Program-made: the position numbers and the translations under genes
Origin: Ignavibacteria bacterium
Lineage (GTDB): Bacteria > Bacteroidota > Ignavibacteria > Ignavibacteriales > Ignavibacteriaceae
Assembly (NCBI GenBank): GCA_030693705.1
Contig: JAUYAB010000041.1
Coordinates: forward strand, 184,949-248,948
Direction of reading: 5' to 3'
Length of the DNA: 64,000 nucleotides
The notes under the pieces: model-generated
The model's database searches: none
What the model was told of the DNA's origin: nothing
Seen by the model: only the letters and a program-made list of their open reading frames with translations
Shown: positions 18,819 through 28,099 of the stretch, piece after piece
Layout: each line of letters starts with the position of its first letter
How positions within the stretch are numbered: position 1 is the stretch's first letter

Positions 18819-19688
18819 TTACAGATGATTGCCATTCAATCCCAAAAGCAAATTTTTCAGGAGTTGGATAAAGTGGTTGGTCTTTTTGTCTCTTTTATAA
18901 ATCGGGCTGATCCCAATCATCATATCGGAAACAAATTTTGAATTAGCAGAATCTTTAATTTCTTTTTCTAAAATTGTTTTAAGGACTTTTATTGTCTGGG
19001 GATTTGCGATTTTGGAAATATCTCGACCAAGCAGAATTGCCCCGGTTAATTCAAAATCAAAATTATCATCAACTAAATCAGAATGTTCAAATTGCAATCG
19101 CTCAAAATTACCAGCTTCGATATAGTTTCTGATAATATAGAGAATATCCAAAGCATCGCGCGAACGCGTTGGGAAACCGTCTTCCCATGAAATTAATTTC
19201 ATCATCACTAGTCCTCTTATAGAAGCGATTTTAATATCGAGGGGAGGATTAGTTTTGATCCGGAAAGATTCTGCATCATCGAAGCACTCGTCAAATCCCA
19301 CAATACTCATAACTTTTGCATCTTTGTCCGGCCATTTAATATATGTTGAATCAATGGATATTTCTCCAAAGGGAATGATGTCGATGCTTGGGATAGATTT
19401 GTATGTGAATCGGTGAACTATCTTAGAGGAATAGAAGTTGTTTTCCATAAGTATATTGGCAAGTATTGAATAATCACCCCAATTTTTTATCCGTATGCTA
19501 AAATCAATATCGTTTGTTGCTCTGTCTATTTTAATCCCATGCTTAAGATTAAAAATTATATCTCTTGCAGTTGCTCCAATTACAAAGAAATCCATTCCCA
19601 GGCTATGAGTAATCTCGGAAATTACTGTTAATACTTCTAGTGTAAACGGGTCTAATTTAGTTGAAATGTCCAGCAATTTCTCTCTCAA
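18819..19688 (-). CDS. AbiEii/AbiGii-like nucleotidyltransferase toxin
   Basis: The 289-aa product has the minimal nucleotidyltransferase fold. GATARD (residues 38-43) is followed by the acidic pair in TNDIDFSI (D60, D62), a third acidic strand around SIDIIPFGE, and the C-terminal SWEDGFPTRSRDALDILYII helix (K/R..D..D). AbiEii toxins transfer nucleotides and act as the toxin of type IV toxin-antitoxin or abortive-infection pairs. The start at 19688 overlaps the 3' end of the upstream regulator gene by 32 bases, with AAATTTCTGGACATTT-like spacing leaving room for coupling. The exact start could be a few codons later. Confidence 0.82.
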   Translation of the reverse strand: MREKLLDISTKLDPFTLEVLTVISEITHSLGMDFFVIGATARDIIFNLKHGIKIDRATNDIDFSIRIKNWGDYSILANILMENNFYSSKIVHRFTYKSIPSIDIIPFGEISIDSTYIKWPDKDAKVMSIVGFDECFDDAESFRIKTNPPLDIKIASIRGLVMMKLISWEDGFPTRSRDALDILYIIRNYIEAGNFERLQFEHSDLVDDNFDFELTGAILLGRDISKIANPQTIKVLKTILEKEIKDSANSKFVSDMMIGISPIYKRDKKTNHFIQLLKNLLLGLNGNHL

Positions 19689-20661
19689 AAATTATGTTGG
19701 CTGTTTCAATGTTTCTCTGGTCTCCGGTAGTTTTTAGATCCGTATAAATTAGAATTGCCGGGGCAAGATTTTTAGCTTCATTATCATCTGTAAAATTCCA
19801 GAATTTTTTTATAATTTCAATATTCCCATCCGGATTTTTCTTTAACCGATTTCCGAGAATAAACTCTCCTAACTTATCTCTAAGATAAACTGTGTGAAAT
19901 TGGGGGCGTAAATAATTTGTTAATTGCGCTGCGGCAGTTTCTCCACCGAACATTGCTCCGAAATATGTGAGGTCTATTGTTTTGATGATTTCAGGATTCT
20001 CAATTTGAAATTTACCGACAAAATATTTCGGTTTTATCCTTCCCGGATATCCTGCTATCCATTCTTTTAACAGTTGATTCTTATTTCCCAATATTTTCCC
20101 ATGGATTTCATCTTCAATCAGAAATCCATGTTTTTTCAACTGACCCATTGTTTTGTGCACGGTTCCAAGAGCAACATTTGCCATTTCAGCAATTTCGCGA
20201 TAGGGATTTTTTTCCAACTTTTGGTTACACAATAGAGCAAAGACAATTTGCAAACCGGCAGTTTTGAATAGACATATATCTTTTCCGCCAAGATTTTTTT
20301 CTGCTGTTATTTTTTGTCCTTTCACAAAGATATATAACGGCGGAACTTTGATGTGAGCATTCCCGGCAGCGTCAATAAAATTAATTCCAAGATTCTTTAT
20401 AAGTTCTATGGTTTCGGCGTTAGCAAACTTAGTAACTAGAAGAGGAACATTTCCCAATTGATCCAATCGGTTTTTTATTAATCCCAAGTTTGCTTTTTTT
20501 ACTTGCGGAATTACTTCAGCAACAAATTGGAGTTCGTAGTTTTCTTCTCTTAAGTAAAGATTAACTTTATTGTCAGTTACATAGGTTGTAAGCCTTAAAC
20601 CGGTTTCTTCTTCAAAACGGGTAACCGCTTTAGTGATGATATTTTTGTCTGTCTCTTTCAT
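19657..20661 (-). CDS. AbiEi-like antitoxin and transcriptional repressor
   Basis: The 334-aa product belongs to the type IV AbiEi antitoxin group (COG4861-like). The N-terminal ~100 residues are a restriction-fold-like domain (YVTDNKVNLYLREE, PLLVTKFANAETIELIKNLGINFIDAAGNAHI). A winged helix follows (residues ~150-185: NPYREIAEMANVALGTVHKTMGQLKKHGFL), then a C-terminal domain with YFGAMFGGETAAAQLTNYLRP. AbiEi proteins repress their own promoter through inverted repeats and neutralise AbiEii without binding it stably. Its stop overlaps the toxin start by 32 bp. A matching operator-like site lies just upstream. Confidence 0.85.
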   Translation of the reverse strand: MKETDKNIITKAVTRFEEETGLRLTTYVTDNKVNLYLREENYELQFVAEVIPQVKKANLGLIKNRLDQLGNVPLLVTKFANAETIELIKNLGINFIDAAGNAHIKVPPLYIFVKGQKITAEKNLGGKDICLFKTAGLQIVFALLCNQKLEKNPYREIAEMANVALGTVHKTMGQLKKHGFLIEDEIHGKILGNKNQLLKEWIAGYPGRIKPKYFVGKFQIENPEIIKTIDLTYFGAMFGGETAAAQLTNYLRPQFHTVYLRDKLGEFILGNRLKKNPDGNIEIIKKFWNFTDDNEAKNLAPAILIYTDLKTTGDQRNIETANIIFEREIAGHFN

Positions 20662-20674
20662 CGTTAAATTTGTA

Positions 20675-20752
20675 TGTTCATTAGTTGCAAATATATATGC
20701 TTAATGAACAAAAAGCAAAAAAAAGTTCGATTTACAGGGAAAACGTTCATTA
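20675..20752 (-). promoter_or_regulatory. Candidate AbiEi operator/promoter
   Basis: TGTTCATTA (20675-20683) and its exact complement TAATGAACA (20702-20710) flank 18 bases. A third half-site GTTCATTA lies at 20745-20752. On the minus strand, TATATTTG (20695 to 20688) fits the Bacteroidota -7 consensus TAnnTTTG, with TTTG about 20 bases upstream. The promoter thus falls between the half-sites, as expected for an autorepressed antitoxin. Repression is inferred. Confidence 0.55.
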
Positions 20753-20851
20753 TATCTATTATTATTAAAATTATGAACAGGCTATAAATAACACGTTTTC
20801 CCAAAACAACGTTTATCAGTAATTCATGTTACGCAGTTGCTAATAAAAAAC

Positions 20852-20962
20852 CTCTTAATCATAATCGTAATCTTACTCGTTTTTAGACGGCTGACCCAGA
20901 TTTAGCCAAAGGCTGACAAGTAAGGAAAAGATTAAGAGTACGATTAAGAAACCAATTCAACC
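20852..20962. repeat. Intergenic inverted-repeat element, CTTAATCATAATC family (copy 2)
   Basis: CTCTTAATCATAATCGTAATC followed by TTACTCG on the left is mirrored by AGATTAAGAGTACGATTAAG on the right. It shares most of its left arm with the element at 2018-2094. It lies in the 430-bp gap between the AbiE operator and the dioxygenase remnant; I see no gene there. Confidence 0.6.
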
Positions 20963-21094
20963 TTTTGCGTAGCGTGGCAGTAAGATCTGCCAGAAAGAAT
21001 GCAACTCTACAGTTGATCCACTGCAAGTCCCCTTTAATCCCATTGTAAATCTTTTTTAAATAAATCGGTTTATTTAATTTAAAACAAAAGTAAC

Positions 21095-21375
21095 TCAACC
21101 AATCTTTACAGATGCCATCGTCAAAGAGCCTATCACTGCTTTATTAAAGAAGCTTACGCTTTCATCTTTTTGTTGAAGTGCCAAAATGTATGATAGCGGG
21201 AGAAAATATTCCAGCGATAGTATTGCCAATTGAAAAGATGCCCCTTGTGATTGATAATTGATCAACTCTTTTGCGTTCATCGGGCTTCCGTGTCCGACAA
21301 ACAATAGCGGCATGCGTTCAGTTTTCGTAAGTGTTATATTAAGCGATTTGTTGGTAATAGATATTCCAATGTTGA
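21095..21375 (-). pseudogene. Remnant of a YgiD/DODA-type extradiol dioxygenase with large internal deletion
   Basis: Reading leftward, the frame gives LTKTERMPLLFVGHGSPMNA, the N-terminal signature of the YgiD (4,5-DOPA extradiol dioxygenase) family. It then jumps after about 12 residues to FLPLSYILALQQKDESVSFF and GSLTMASVKIG, which is that family's C-terminus. Around 180 residues, including most metal ligands, are missing while the frame is preserved. No ATG precedes the homology in frame and a TAA lies just upstream. The 72-codon piece from the ATG at 21313 is unlikely to be an active enzyme. Confidence 0.75.
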
Positions 21376-21407
21376 AAAATTAACTCTTTAGCCGATGAAT
21401 AAATATT

Positions 21408-24400
21408 TTAAAGGTTGTTATCAGCAGATTTGTCTGATGATGCGGGAACAGTAAAATAGAATGTAGAACCTTCCCCCTTAACACTTTCCGCCCAAACCTT
21501 TCCTCCGTTTTTTTCAACAAATTCTTTACAAAGAAGTAAACCCAATCCCGTGCTCGGTTCATCATCCGTTCCTTTTGAACTGACCTTTTCTTCCATCTTG
21601 AACAACCTCTTCACATCTTTCTCTAACATGCCAACGCCCGTATCTTGCACGGAAACTTCAACCATATCATTTTCGATTTTTTTACTTCGAATAATAATTT
21701 TACCATCCCGTTTTGTGAATTTAACCGCATTGGATAAAAAATTTCTTAATACGGTATTGATCATTTTTTCATCGGCATAAACTCTTAAGTTTTCCGGTAC
21801 TTCATTTACAATGGTGATTCCCTTTTGTACAGCGCGCTGAAGGATTGTAGTAAGACTGAATGCGACAACATCGGACAATGAAATTTCGGATGGCTCAAAA
21901 GTAATTGTTCCTTTTTGCATCTGCGCCCATTCTAATAAATTTTCAAGCAACTTGTAAACCGTTGAAGCGGAATCATACATCGATTTACTGAAATCCGTTA
22001 ACTCATCTTTAGAAAATGATTCACTCTCCTCAGCCATCATCTGGGTTAAATTTATAAAACCGCTAAATGGACTTCGAAGATCGTGTGCGATGATTGAGAA
22101 AAATTTATCCTTCTCTGCAACGGTTTTAGAAAGTTGTTTATTACTCTTAATGATTTCTTCTTCAGCCCGTTTCCGTTCGGTAATGTCGTGATTTAGACCT
22201 ACAATTCCGATTATTTGACCTTCCGCATTTCGCAAGGGGACTTTTAATCCCAGCAGCCATCGAACTTCACCGTTTTTATCAACCAATTCTCCTTCAATAT
22301 CAAGGATCGATTTGCCTTCTTGTAGAACCGATTGATCTTCGTCTTCACTGCCATGTTCTTTTCTCTCCGGGAACAACTCAATATCCGTTTTCCCTAAAAC
22401 ATCTTTCTCAGAACTTAATCCGGAAAGCAGAACTTCCTTTGGATTTGCAAGTGTTTTTCTTCCGTTAATGTCTTTAACATAGATCGCATCGGGAATTAGG
22501 TCAATTATGGTTCGCAGCAACATCCGTTCATTTGAAAGGGTTATCTCAGCTTGTTTACGTTCTATAACTATGGCAATTTGGCTTCCAACGGATTCCAGGA
22601 ACTTAACATCTCGTTCCGTGTAGATGTTCTCTTCCTCATAATGTTGTAGAACTAATACACCGATTGTTTTAGAAGGGGTTTTTAACGGCACTCCAACCCA
22701 AGACGGAGAATTTGTACCGACTAACTCAACTTCATTTCTACTTACAAGCAGGTCAAAGAGATCTTGAGTTAGGAGCAACGGTTTTCCGGTATCGAATACG
22801 AGTGCTGTACAACTTTTGCCAATCGCAACCGGTTCGGGGGTTGGATCGAACTTGTCCACAAAGTAGGGGAAGTTGAAGAGTCCGGTAATTGGATCATGCA
22901 GCGCAATAAAAATATTCTCTGCGTAAAGTACCCGCTTAAGAGACTCATGGATCAACTTCAGTAATTCATCAAGATTTGCAGTTGTGGTAACGCCATGATT
23001 AATTTCGTAAATTATCTTGTGCTCTAACTCTGCTCTTTTAGTTTCCGTTATATCACGGAATGTTACAACTGCGCCAACAACTTTTGTACCTTCCAACATT
23101 GGTGTTGTACTGAAATTAACCGGAAATCCCGTACCGTCTTTACACCAAAAATATTCCTCTCCTGCATGGCTGGTTCCCCTTCTAAGCGTTTCATAGATAT
23201 GGCAGTCTTTGCCCTCGTACGGTTCGCCGTTCGGATGAGTGTGGTGCCATAAAGAATGGCTATGCTTTCCTATTAATTCCTCTGCTGTATAACCAAGCAA
23301 TTCAGCAGCTCTTGGATTAACGAAAGTATGATTACCGTCTAAGTCAAGACCAAAGATACCTTCCCCTGCACTCTTCAAGATAAGATTAATTGCATGTTGT
23401 CCTCTAAGCTTCTCTGCTTCGTTCTCAGCCTTGGCTTTCATCTTATTGATGCGTAATAGAGAGTACGAACCGGTAAATAGTATAATTGAGAATACAAGAA
23501 TAATTGCTAAAGTTTGGAGACTGTTTTTATCGACAAAATTAGTGACCTCGTCAAGCGGAGTGTTTACAACTACTTTCCATGAAATATTTTGGAAGTTAAG
23601 CGTAACAAAACTTGATAATTTTTTTTCTCTTTCTTTTAATTGATATTCCGTTGAGCCTGACGATTTTGCATTAATTTTTTCGATATACTCGAACGACTCA
23701 TGGCATTCGTTACACGATTCATCTCGTTGGTGAACATTAAACAGAATCATTTCCGGATGCTCATTCTGGTATAAAACGGTTCCGTCTTTATCCAAAAGCC
23801 ATGCATTCTCTTTGCGGATGTTAGTGGTATCCGTGAGGAAAAAAGATGTGAGAATTTCATCTAAATTTACGGTAATAGCAACAATCCCATTGAATTTATC
23901 GGAAAACTCCCGGCGGGGTGGATTTATTGAACTTGGAACAGTCGGGTTAAATTCTCCATAAATAGGGGCAACTATCATTACTTGAAAGGTTGAATCCTTA
24001 CTCGATTTAATGAACGTTAACGGTACTTCGGCAGTTATAAACTGCTTCCCTTTGTTTTTCCTTTGAGCTGCCCATTCAAAAAATTTTGTATCACTTTGGT
24101 CTAAAGAAACTACGTCTTTCAAAGTTGAGTAAATGATTGTTCCTTTTTCATCATAGATGCTGATTGATTTTATATGATCTATTTTCAAAGATTCGAAATA
24201 TTTATGGACGGTATTGCCGGCTAAGTCTGTTTTTTTATTTTTAATAACAGGTAATGTAGAAAGGCTTGCAACGGCGCGGGATTCGTCCCTAAGGTATGTT
24301 TCAATATCTTTTGATAATTGGTGGGCAGTAGCAAGCTGCCTGGATTGGAATCGTTGAATGACCTCTTGCTTGGTGGAATTATGGAGACCAAGAAGCAGAA

Positions 24401-24455
24401 GGGTCGTAATCGTTAGGATACTGATCGTTAAGACAATAATAAATTTCGACTTCAT
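21408..24455 (-). CDS. Membrane sensor histidine kinase with CXXCH-bearing periplasmic sensor, PAS-GAF-PAS
   Basis: The 1015-aa protein starts with a membrane segment (residues ~5-25), then a periplasmic Cache-like sensor (~30-310) holding CNECH at 248-252, a c-type haem attachment motif. A second membrane segment is at ~315-336. The cytoplasmic part has PAS (~355-480, ending DITETKRAE), GAF (~495-645), PAS (~655-775), HisKA with phospho-acceptor H791 (IAHDLRSPF) and HATPase ending GSTFYFTVPASS. It has no receiver domain, so its partner regulator is encoded elsewhere. It is a clear paralogue of the 58099-61899 kinase over sensor, GAF and kinase parts. Haem binding is inferred from motif and periplasmic location only. 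Confidence 0.9.
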   Translation of the reverse strand: MKSKFIIVLTISILTITTLLLLGLHNSTKQEVIQRFQSRQLATAHQLSKDIETYLRDESRAVASLSTLPVIKNKKTDLAGNTVHKYFESLKIDHIKSISIYDEKGTIIYSTLKDVVSLDQSDTKFFEWAAQRKNKGKQFITAEVPLTFIKSSKDSTFQVMIVAPIYGEFNPTVPSSINPPRREFSDKFNGIVAITVNLDEILTSFFLTDTTNIRKENAWLLDKDGTVLYQNEHPEMILFNVHQRDESCNECHESFEYIEKINAKSSGSTEYQLKEREKKLSSFVTLNFQNISWKVVVNTPLDEVTNFVDKNSLQTLAIILVFSIILFTGSYSLLRINKMKAKAENEAEKLRGQHAINLILKSAGEGIFGLDLDGNHTFVNPRAAELLGYTAEELIGKHSHSLWHHTHPNGEPYEGKDCHIYETLRRGTSHAGEEYFWCKDGTGFPVNFSTTPMLEGTKVVGAVVTFRDITETKRAELEHKIIYEINHGVTTTANLDELLKLIHESLKRVLYAENIFIALHDPITGLFNFPYFVDKFDPTPEPVAIGKSCTALVFDTGKPLLLTQDLFDLLVSRNEVELVGTNSPSWVGVPLKTPSKTIGVLVLQHYEEENIYTERDVKFLESVGSQIAIVIERKQAEITLSNERMLLRTIIDLIPDAIYVKDINGRKTLANPKEVLLSGLSSEKDVLGKTDIELFPERKEHGSEDEDQSVLQEGKSILDIEGELVDKNGEVRWLLGLKVPLRNAEGQIIGIVGLNHDITERKRAEEEIIKSNKQLSKTVAEKDKFFSIIAHDLRSPFSGFINLTQMMAEESESFSKDELTDFSKSMYDSASTVYKLLENLLEWAQMQKGTITFEPSEISLSDVVAFSLTTILQRAVQKGITIVNEVPENLRVYADEKMINTVLRNFLSNAVKFTKRDGKIIIRSKKIENDMVEVSVQDTGVGMLEKDVKRLFKMEEKVSSKGTDDEPSTGLGLLLCKEFVEKNGGKVWAESVKGEGSTFYFTVPASSDKSADNNL

Positions 24456-24849
24456 CGTAAATTAGAATTTAACTTCTATACCTCCTTAAAAAATAGACGG
24501 ACAAGATATCTCCTAATTATTTCTTAATAAATCATAACTACCGGGCTGAAAACTTAGTTATAATTTATTAAAGAAAAAAGGACTTTCTGAAACAGCATTC
24601 TGTAAAGAACCACAGAATAGCAAACCCCGAACCAAATATATTTAACCGTCAGCAGACCATAGCCGGAATATTTTAATCACCTGCAATTAACATTTTTTAA
24701 TGCCGCGGGCTCTTTTTCAGATTAGTTCTCAACCTTTACGATCGTCTTATGTTCTTTCTCTTTTTCCTCTCAATGCTAACTCTTCCATTTTTCTCCAAAC
24801 TCACCAATAGAAATGAACTTTTACTAAAACCCTCATCAGGAACGCTTTT
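24456..24849. other. Gene-free spacer
   Basis: About 390 AT-rich bases between the leftward kinase start and the end of the leftward 24850-25482 gene. It should contain the kinase promoter. I see no open frame, repeat or RNA that I can support. Confidence 0.5.
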
Positions 24850-25482
24850 CTATTCTTGATCTTTGGCACTACTGAATTCACTGCTTGCGTTCTCATCGTT
24901 ATTTTTTTCCTCAGTAACTTCTGTTGCCATTGGTTCCCTTTGCTCTTCAGAATTATCCCAACTTGTTCTTCTTCCGAAAATATCCAATGAGCGGGTAACA
25001 ACAGGTAATTGCTTATCATAGATGTTTGAATAAGTCACTTCAACAGTCAGCGCACTCATTTTTTTTCTGATTTGATTTCTAAAATTTACCGCCGCGTTAT
25101 TCTCTTCCTCTGCTGCAAAAGCTATCATGGTTAAAGACGTTCCTGCCGGGACAACAGTTAAATTCATATCTGTATTAAAGTTTTTCCACCTCAAACCTTC
25201 ATCGATCTGCGGCATCCATTCTATTATGTTTCGTTTGTATTCAACACCCATAGACACTTTTATGTCATTTAATATCATCGGTCCTATCCCGCCGTTATAC
25301 AGTTCAACTGCAGTATGGTTGCTGTAATCGAAGACATCAACGAAGCATATCGGTCTGGTTGACGAGAAATTATGTTCTCTCTGAATTTTTAGCGTCATCG
25401 CGGTTAATAAGAGTGCCGCGATCGAAATAATGATTGCAGAAAACGCAACAATAAAATTTAGATCAATACTTGATAGATTCAT
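24850..25482 (-). CDS. Membrane-anchored protein of unknown function
   Basis: The 210-aa protein has one N-terminal hydrophobic segment (residues ~8-30, LNFIVAFSAIIISIAALLLTAMTLKIQ). A beta-rich domain follows, with RPICFVDVFDYSNHTAVELYNGGIGPMILNDIKV. The tail (from ~180) is low-complexity, rich in Glu, Asn and Ser. The N-VAF...ALLLTAMTLKIQREHN...RP pattern recurs in short bacterial membrane proteins without assigned function. The tail composition suggests a disordered end. It stands alone, divergent from the TonB receptor gene at 25667. Confidence 0.6.
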   Translation of the reverse strand: MNLSSIDLNFIVAFSAIIISIAALLLTAMTLKIQREHNFSSTRPICFVDVFDYSNHTAVELYNGGIGPMILNDIKVSMGVEYKRNIIEWMPQIDEGLRWKNFNTDMNLTVVPAGTSLTMIAFAAEEENNAAVNFRNQIRKKMSALTVEVTYSNIYDKQLPVVTRSLDIFGRRTSWDNSEEQREPMATEVTEEKNNDENASSEFSSAKDQE

Positions 25483-25666
25483 GGGTTAATCCTTAATATC
25501 TTCTTTTTCATCATAGTAAAAAATAAGGAATTTTTACTCATTTTAACACTTCCAACAACATTATTGTCATTGCGGTGGAGTTTCTGTTGTTTCTTAATCG
25601 CAATGATAATCTTTTTATACTTTTCAATTAACAAAAAATCTGTCTTAGTAAATTTAAAAAGGTAGT

Positions 25667-28099
25667 ATGTATTCAAAATATTTTTCTCTTCTCCTCTTCA
25701 CCCTTATTCTCTTCTCTCCCAAAATATTTGCGCAGAACCAAAGCTTGGGTACGGTGTTTGGAGAAATAGTTTCAGAATCAAATAAAAACCCGCTTGAGTT
25801 CGTAAGCGTTTCTTTAATACATCAACCAGATAGTACCGTAGTTAGTGGAGATGTAACCGATAGCAAAGGGAAGTTCGAAATTAAAAACATTCCATTCGGG
25901 CAATATTTTTTACGATATAGTTTTATTGGATTCAATACATTAAACTCTGCCGGTTTCAAACTCGATGCTCGACAAACAACAGTAAAATTAGGCACCATCA
26001 ACTTATCCGAGAGTTATGTGGCGTTAAAGGAAGTTTCGGTAACCTCTAACAAATTAATTATGACAAATGCAATTGACCGCAAAGTTTATAATGTTCAACA
26101 GGACATCATGAGCACTACCGGATCCGCAAGCGACCTTCTTCAAAATATTCCTTCAGTTCAAGTTGATATAGATGGGAATGTAAGTTTGCGCGGTTCAACA
26201 AATGTGATGATCCTGATTAACGGAAAAACTTCTCCGCTGATGGGAAAAACCCGCGCGGATGCGCTTCAACAAATTCCGGCAAGTTCTATTGAAAAAATCG
26301 AAGTGGTTACTAATCCATCTGCAAAATATAAACCCGATGGAACTTCCGGTATTATCAATATCGTGATGAAGAAAGAGACAAAGGCTGGATTAAATGGAAG
26401 TGTTAGCGGAAATGTCGGAAATAAAAACAGATACAACGCAAACACCAATGTAAATTATAATCCCGGTAGTTTTAATATTTTCGGAAGCTTAAGTATCCGG
26501 CAAGACAATAGAAATCAATACTCAAAGGATACGAGAACACAGTACGACACGGTTACCAATACAATTATCCCTGTCCCGAATTACTACGAAGCAAGTTCAC
26601 AATCAAACGGACATCCTCTTTCATATGGTATTTCTCTTGGAGTCGACTATAATTATGATTCTCAAAACAGCAGTGGGATTTCCGGTAATTATTTTTATAG
26701 AAGATTTATTCGAAATGAAACCTCAACTAAAGTTTTAAAAGATTATAACTATGCAATCACGGAAGACTATGACCGGTTGAGGTATAACAAAGAATATGAA
26801 ATTGAAACCGAAGCAACAGCATATTTTGAACATGATTTTTCGGCAGAAGATCATAAACTTCGTTTGGAATTCACTGCTTCAAGATCATCTGAAGAAGAAA
26901 ATAATCGCTACACAAATATTTACAGAGTTCCAACAAACACCAACCAGTATGATAACACTATAATTAAACAAGGCGATGACAAAAATCATTTAAGTTTAGC
27001 TTATGAAAATCCCTTAGCCAAGAATTCAACTTTGGAAGCGGGATACGAAGGTGATTTTAACAAAACTGATCTCGATTATTTCGGTGAATATTTTGACAAT
27101 GGTCAGGGCGCTTTTGTAAAAGATTTAGTAAAAACAAATCATTTTATTTACAATGAAAACATTCACGCGCTTTACCTTACATATTCAAACGAGATCGGTG
27201 CACTTAGTTTCTTAAGTGGTCTGCGGGCGGAACAATCGAAATTAAAAGCTAATCTTGTTTCAAGGGATTCAATTATTTCTAACGATTACTATAATGTTTA
27301 TCCAACTTTACATCTATCTTATAAACTGACTGATGCATCGGAGTTGCAACTTAACTACAGCCGCCGGGCAAACCGTCCGGAAGGTGATGAGCTGAATCCT
27401 TTTCCCGAATATCAAGATCCAAGAAATATTAGAGCCGGTAATCCACGTCTGAAGCCCGAATTTATTCACTCGGTTGAGTTTGGTTACCAATGGCAAAATG
27501 ATTTTGTAACTATTGTTCCGGCAATTTTCTACCGCAATAAGTACAATGGATTTACATCAGTGACCCAAGCGATGAATGACAGCACGCTGCTTACAACCCA
27601 GACGAATTTATCAACTGAAAAATCTGCTGGTTTTGAGATCGTAGCCGCAAGCAGCTCAGAGAATATTTTTTCGGCAAATTTAAGCACAAATGCTTTTTAT
27701 GAAGAAATTGACGCTTCCAATCTTGGGTTCAGTAAAAAGAAATCGACAGTAACGTGGAGCGGCAATATGAGTTGCAACGTTAATTTGTTTCCAACAACAA
27801 CCGTGCAGATAAATTCAAACTATCGTTCAGCCCGGTTAACACCGCAAGGAGAGTACCAACCAAGCTTTGTTGTGAATTTAGGTTTGCGCCAGGATATATT
27901 TGGCGATAGACTTTCAGCAGTACTGACGATATCAGACATTTTCAAAACACAAAAGAGAGAAATGAATTTTGACGCATCCTGGCTAAAACAACATTCCATA
28001 AACCAAAGAGATTCGCGAGTTATTTATTTTGATTTAACCTACCACTTATCGCAACCGACAAAAAAATCAAAAGATAAATCGATGGAATATGATAATTGA
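25667..28099 (+). CDS. TonB-dependent receptor with carboxypeptidase-regulatory N-domain
   Basis: In this 810-aa outer-membrane protein, residues 1-23 are a signal peptide. Residues ~25-115 form the carboxypeptidase-regulatory-like domain (GTVFGEIVSESNKNPLEFVSVSL, FEIKNIPFGQYFLRYSFIGF). Then comes the plug (residues ~125-230: TGSASDLLQNIPSVQVDIDGNVSLRG, VMILINGK, EKIEVVTNPSAKY) and a large barrel of the OMP_b-brl_3 type. The YKPDGTSGIINIVMKK motif is characteristic. The substrate is unknown. It is similar in plan to the 41737-44136 receptor. It is divergent from the gene at 24850-25482. Confidence 0.9.
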   Translation: MYSKYFSLLLFTLILFSPKIFAQNQSLGTVFGEIVSESNKNPLEFVSVSLIHQPDSTVVSGDVTDSKGKFEIKNIPFGQYFLRYSFIGFNTLNSAGFKLDARQTTVKLGTINLSESYVALKEVSVTSNKLIMTNAIDRKVYNVQQDIMSTTGSASDLLQNIPSVQVDIDGNVSLRGSTNVMILINGKTSPLMGKTRADALQQIPASSIEKIEVVTNPSAKYKPDGTSGIINIVMKKETKAGLNGSVSGNVGNKNRYNANTNVNYNPGSFNIFGSLSIRQDNRNQYSKDTRTQYDTVTNTIIPVPNYYEASSQSNGHPLSYGISLGVDYNYDSQNSSGISGNYFYRRFIRNETSTKVLKDYNYAITEDYDRLRYNKEYEIETEATAYFEHDFSAEDHKLRLEFTASRSSEEENNRYTNIYRVPTNTNQYDNTIIKQGDDKNHLSLAYENPLAKNSTLEAGYEGDFNKTDLDYFGEYFDNGQGAFVKDLVKTNHFIYNENIHALYLTYSNEIGALSFLSGLRAEQSKLKANLVSRDSIISNDYYNVYPTLHLSYKLTDASELQLNYSRRANRPEGDELNPFPEYQDPRNIRAGNPRLKPEFIHSVEFGYQWQNDFVTIVPAIFYRNKYNGFTSVTQAMNDSTLLTTQTNLSTEKSAGFEIVAASSSENIFSANLSTNAFYEEIDASNLGFSKKKSTVTWSGNMSCNVNLFPTTTVQINSNYRSARLTPQGEYQPSFVVNLGLRQDIFGDRLSAVLTISDIFKTQKREMNFDASWLKQHSINQRDSRVIYFDLTYHLSQPTKKSKDKSMEYDN

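Noticed and set aside
20883..21098. Leftward 71-codon frame next to the dioxygenase remnant
   Set aside because: Overlaps the CTTAATCATAATC repeat; composition unlike a gene.
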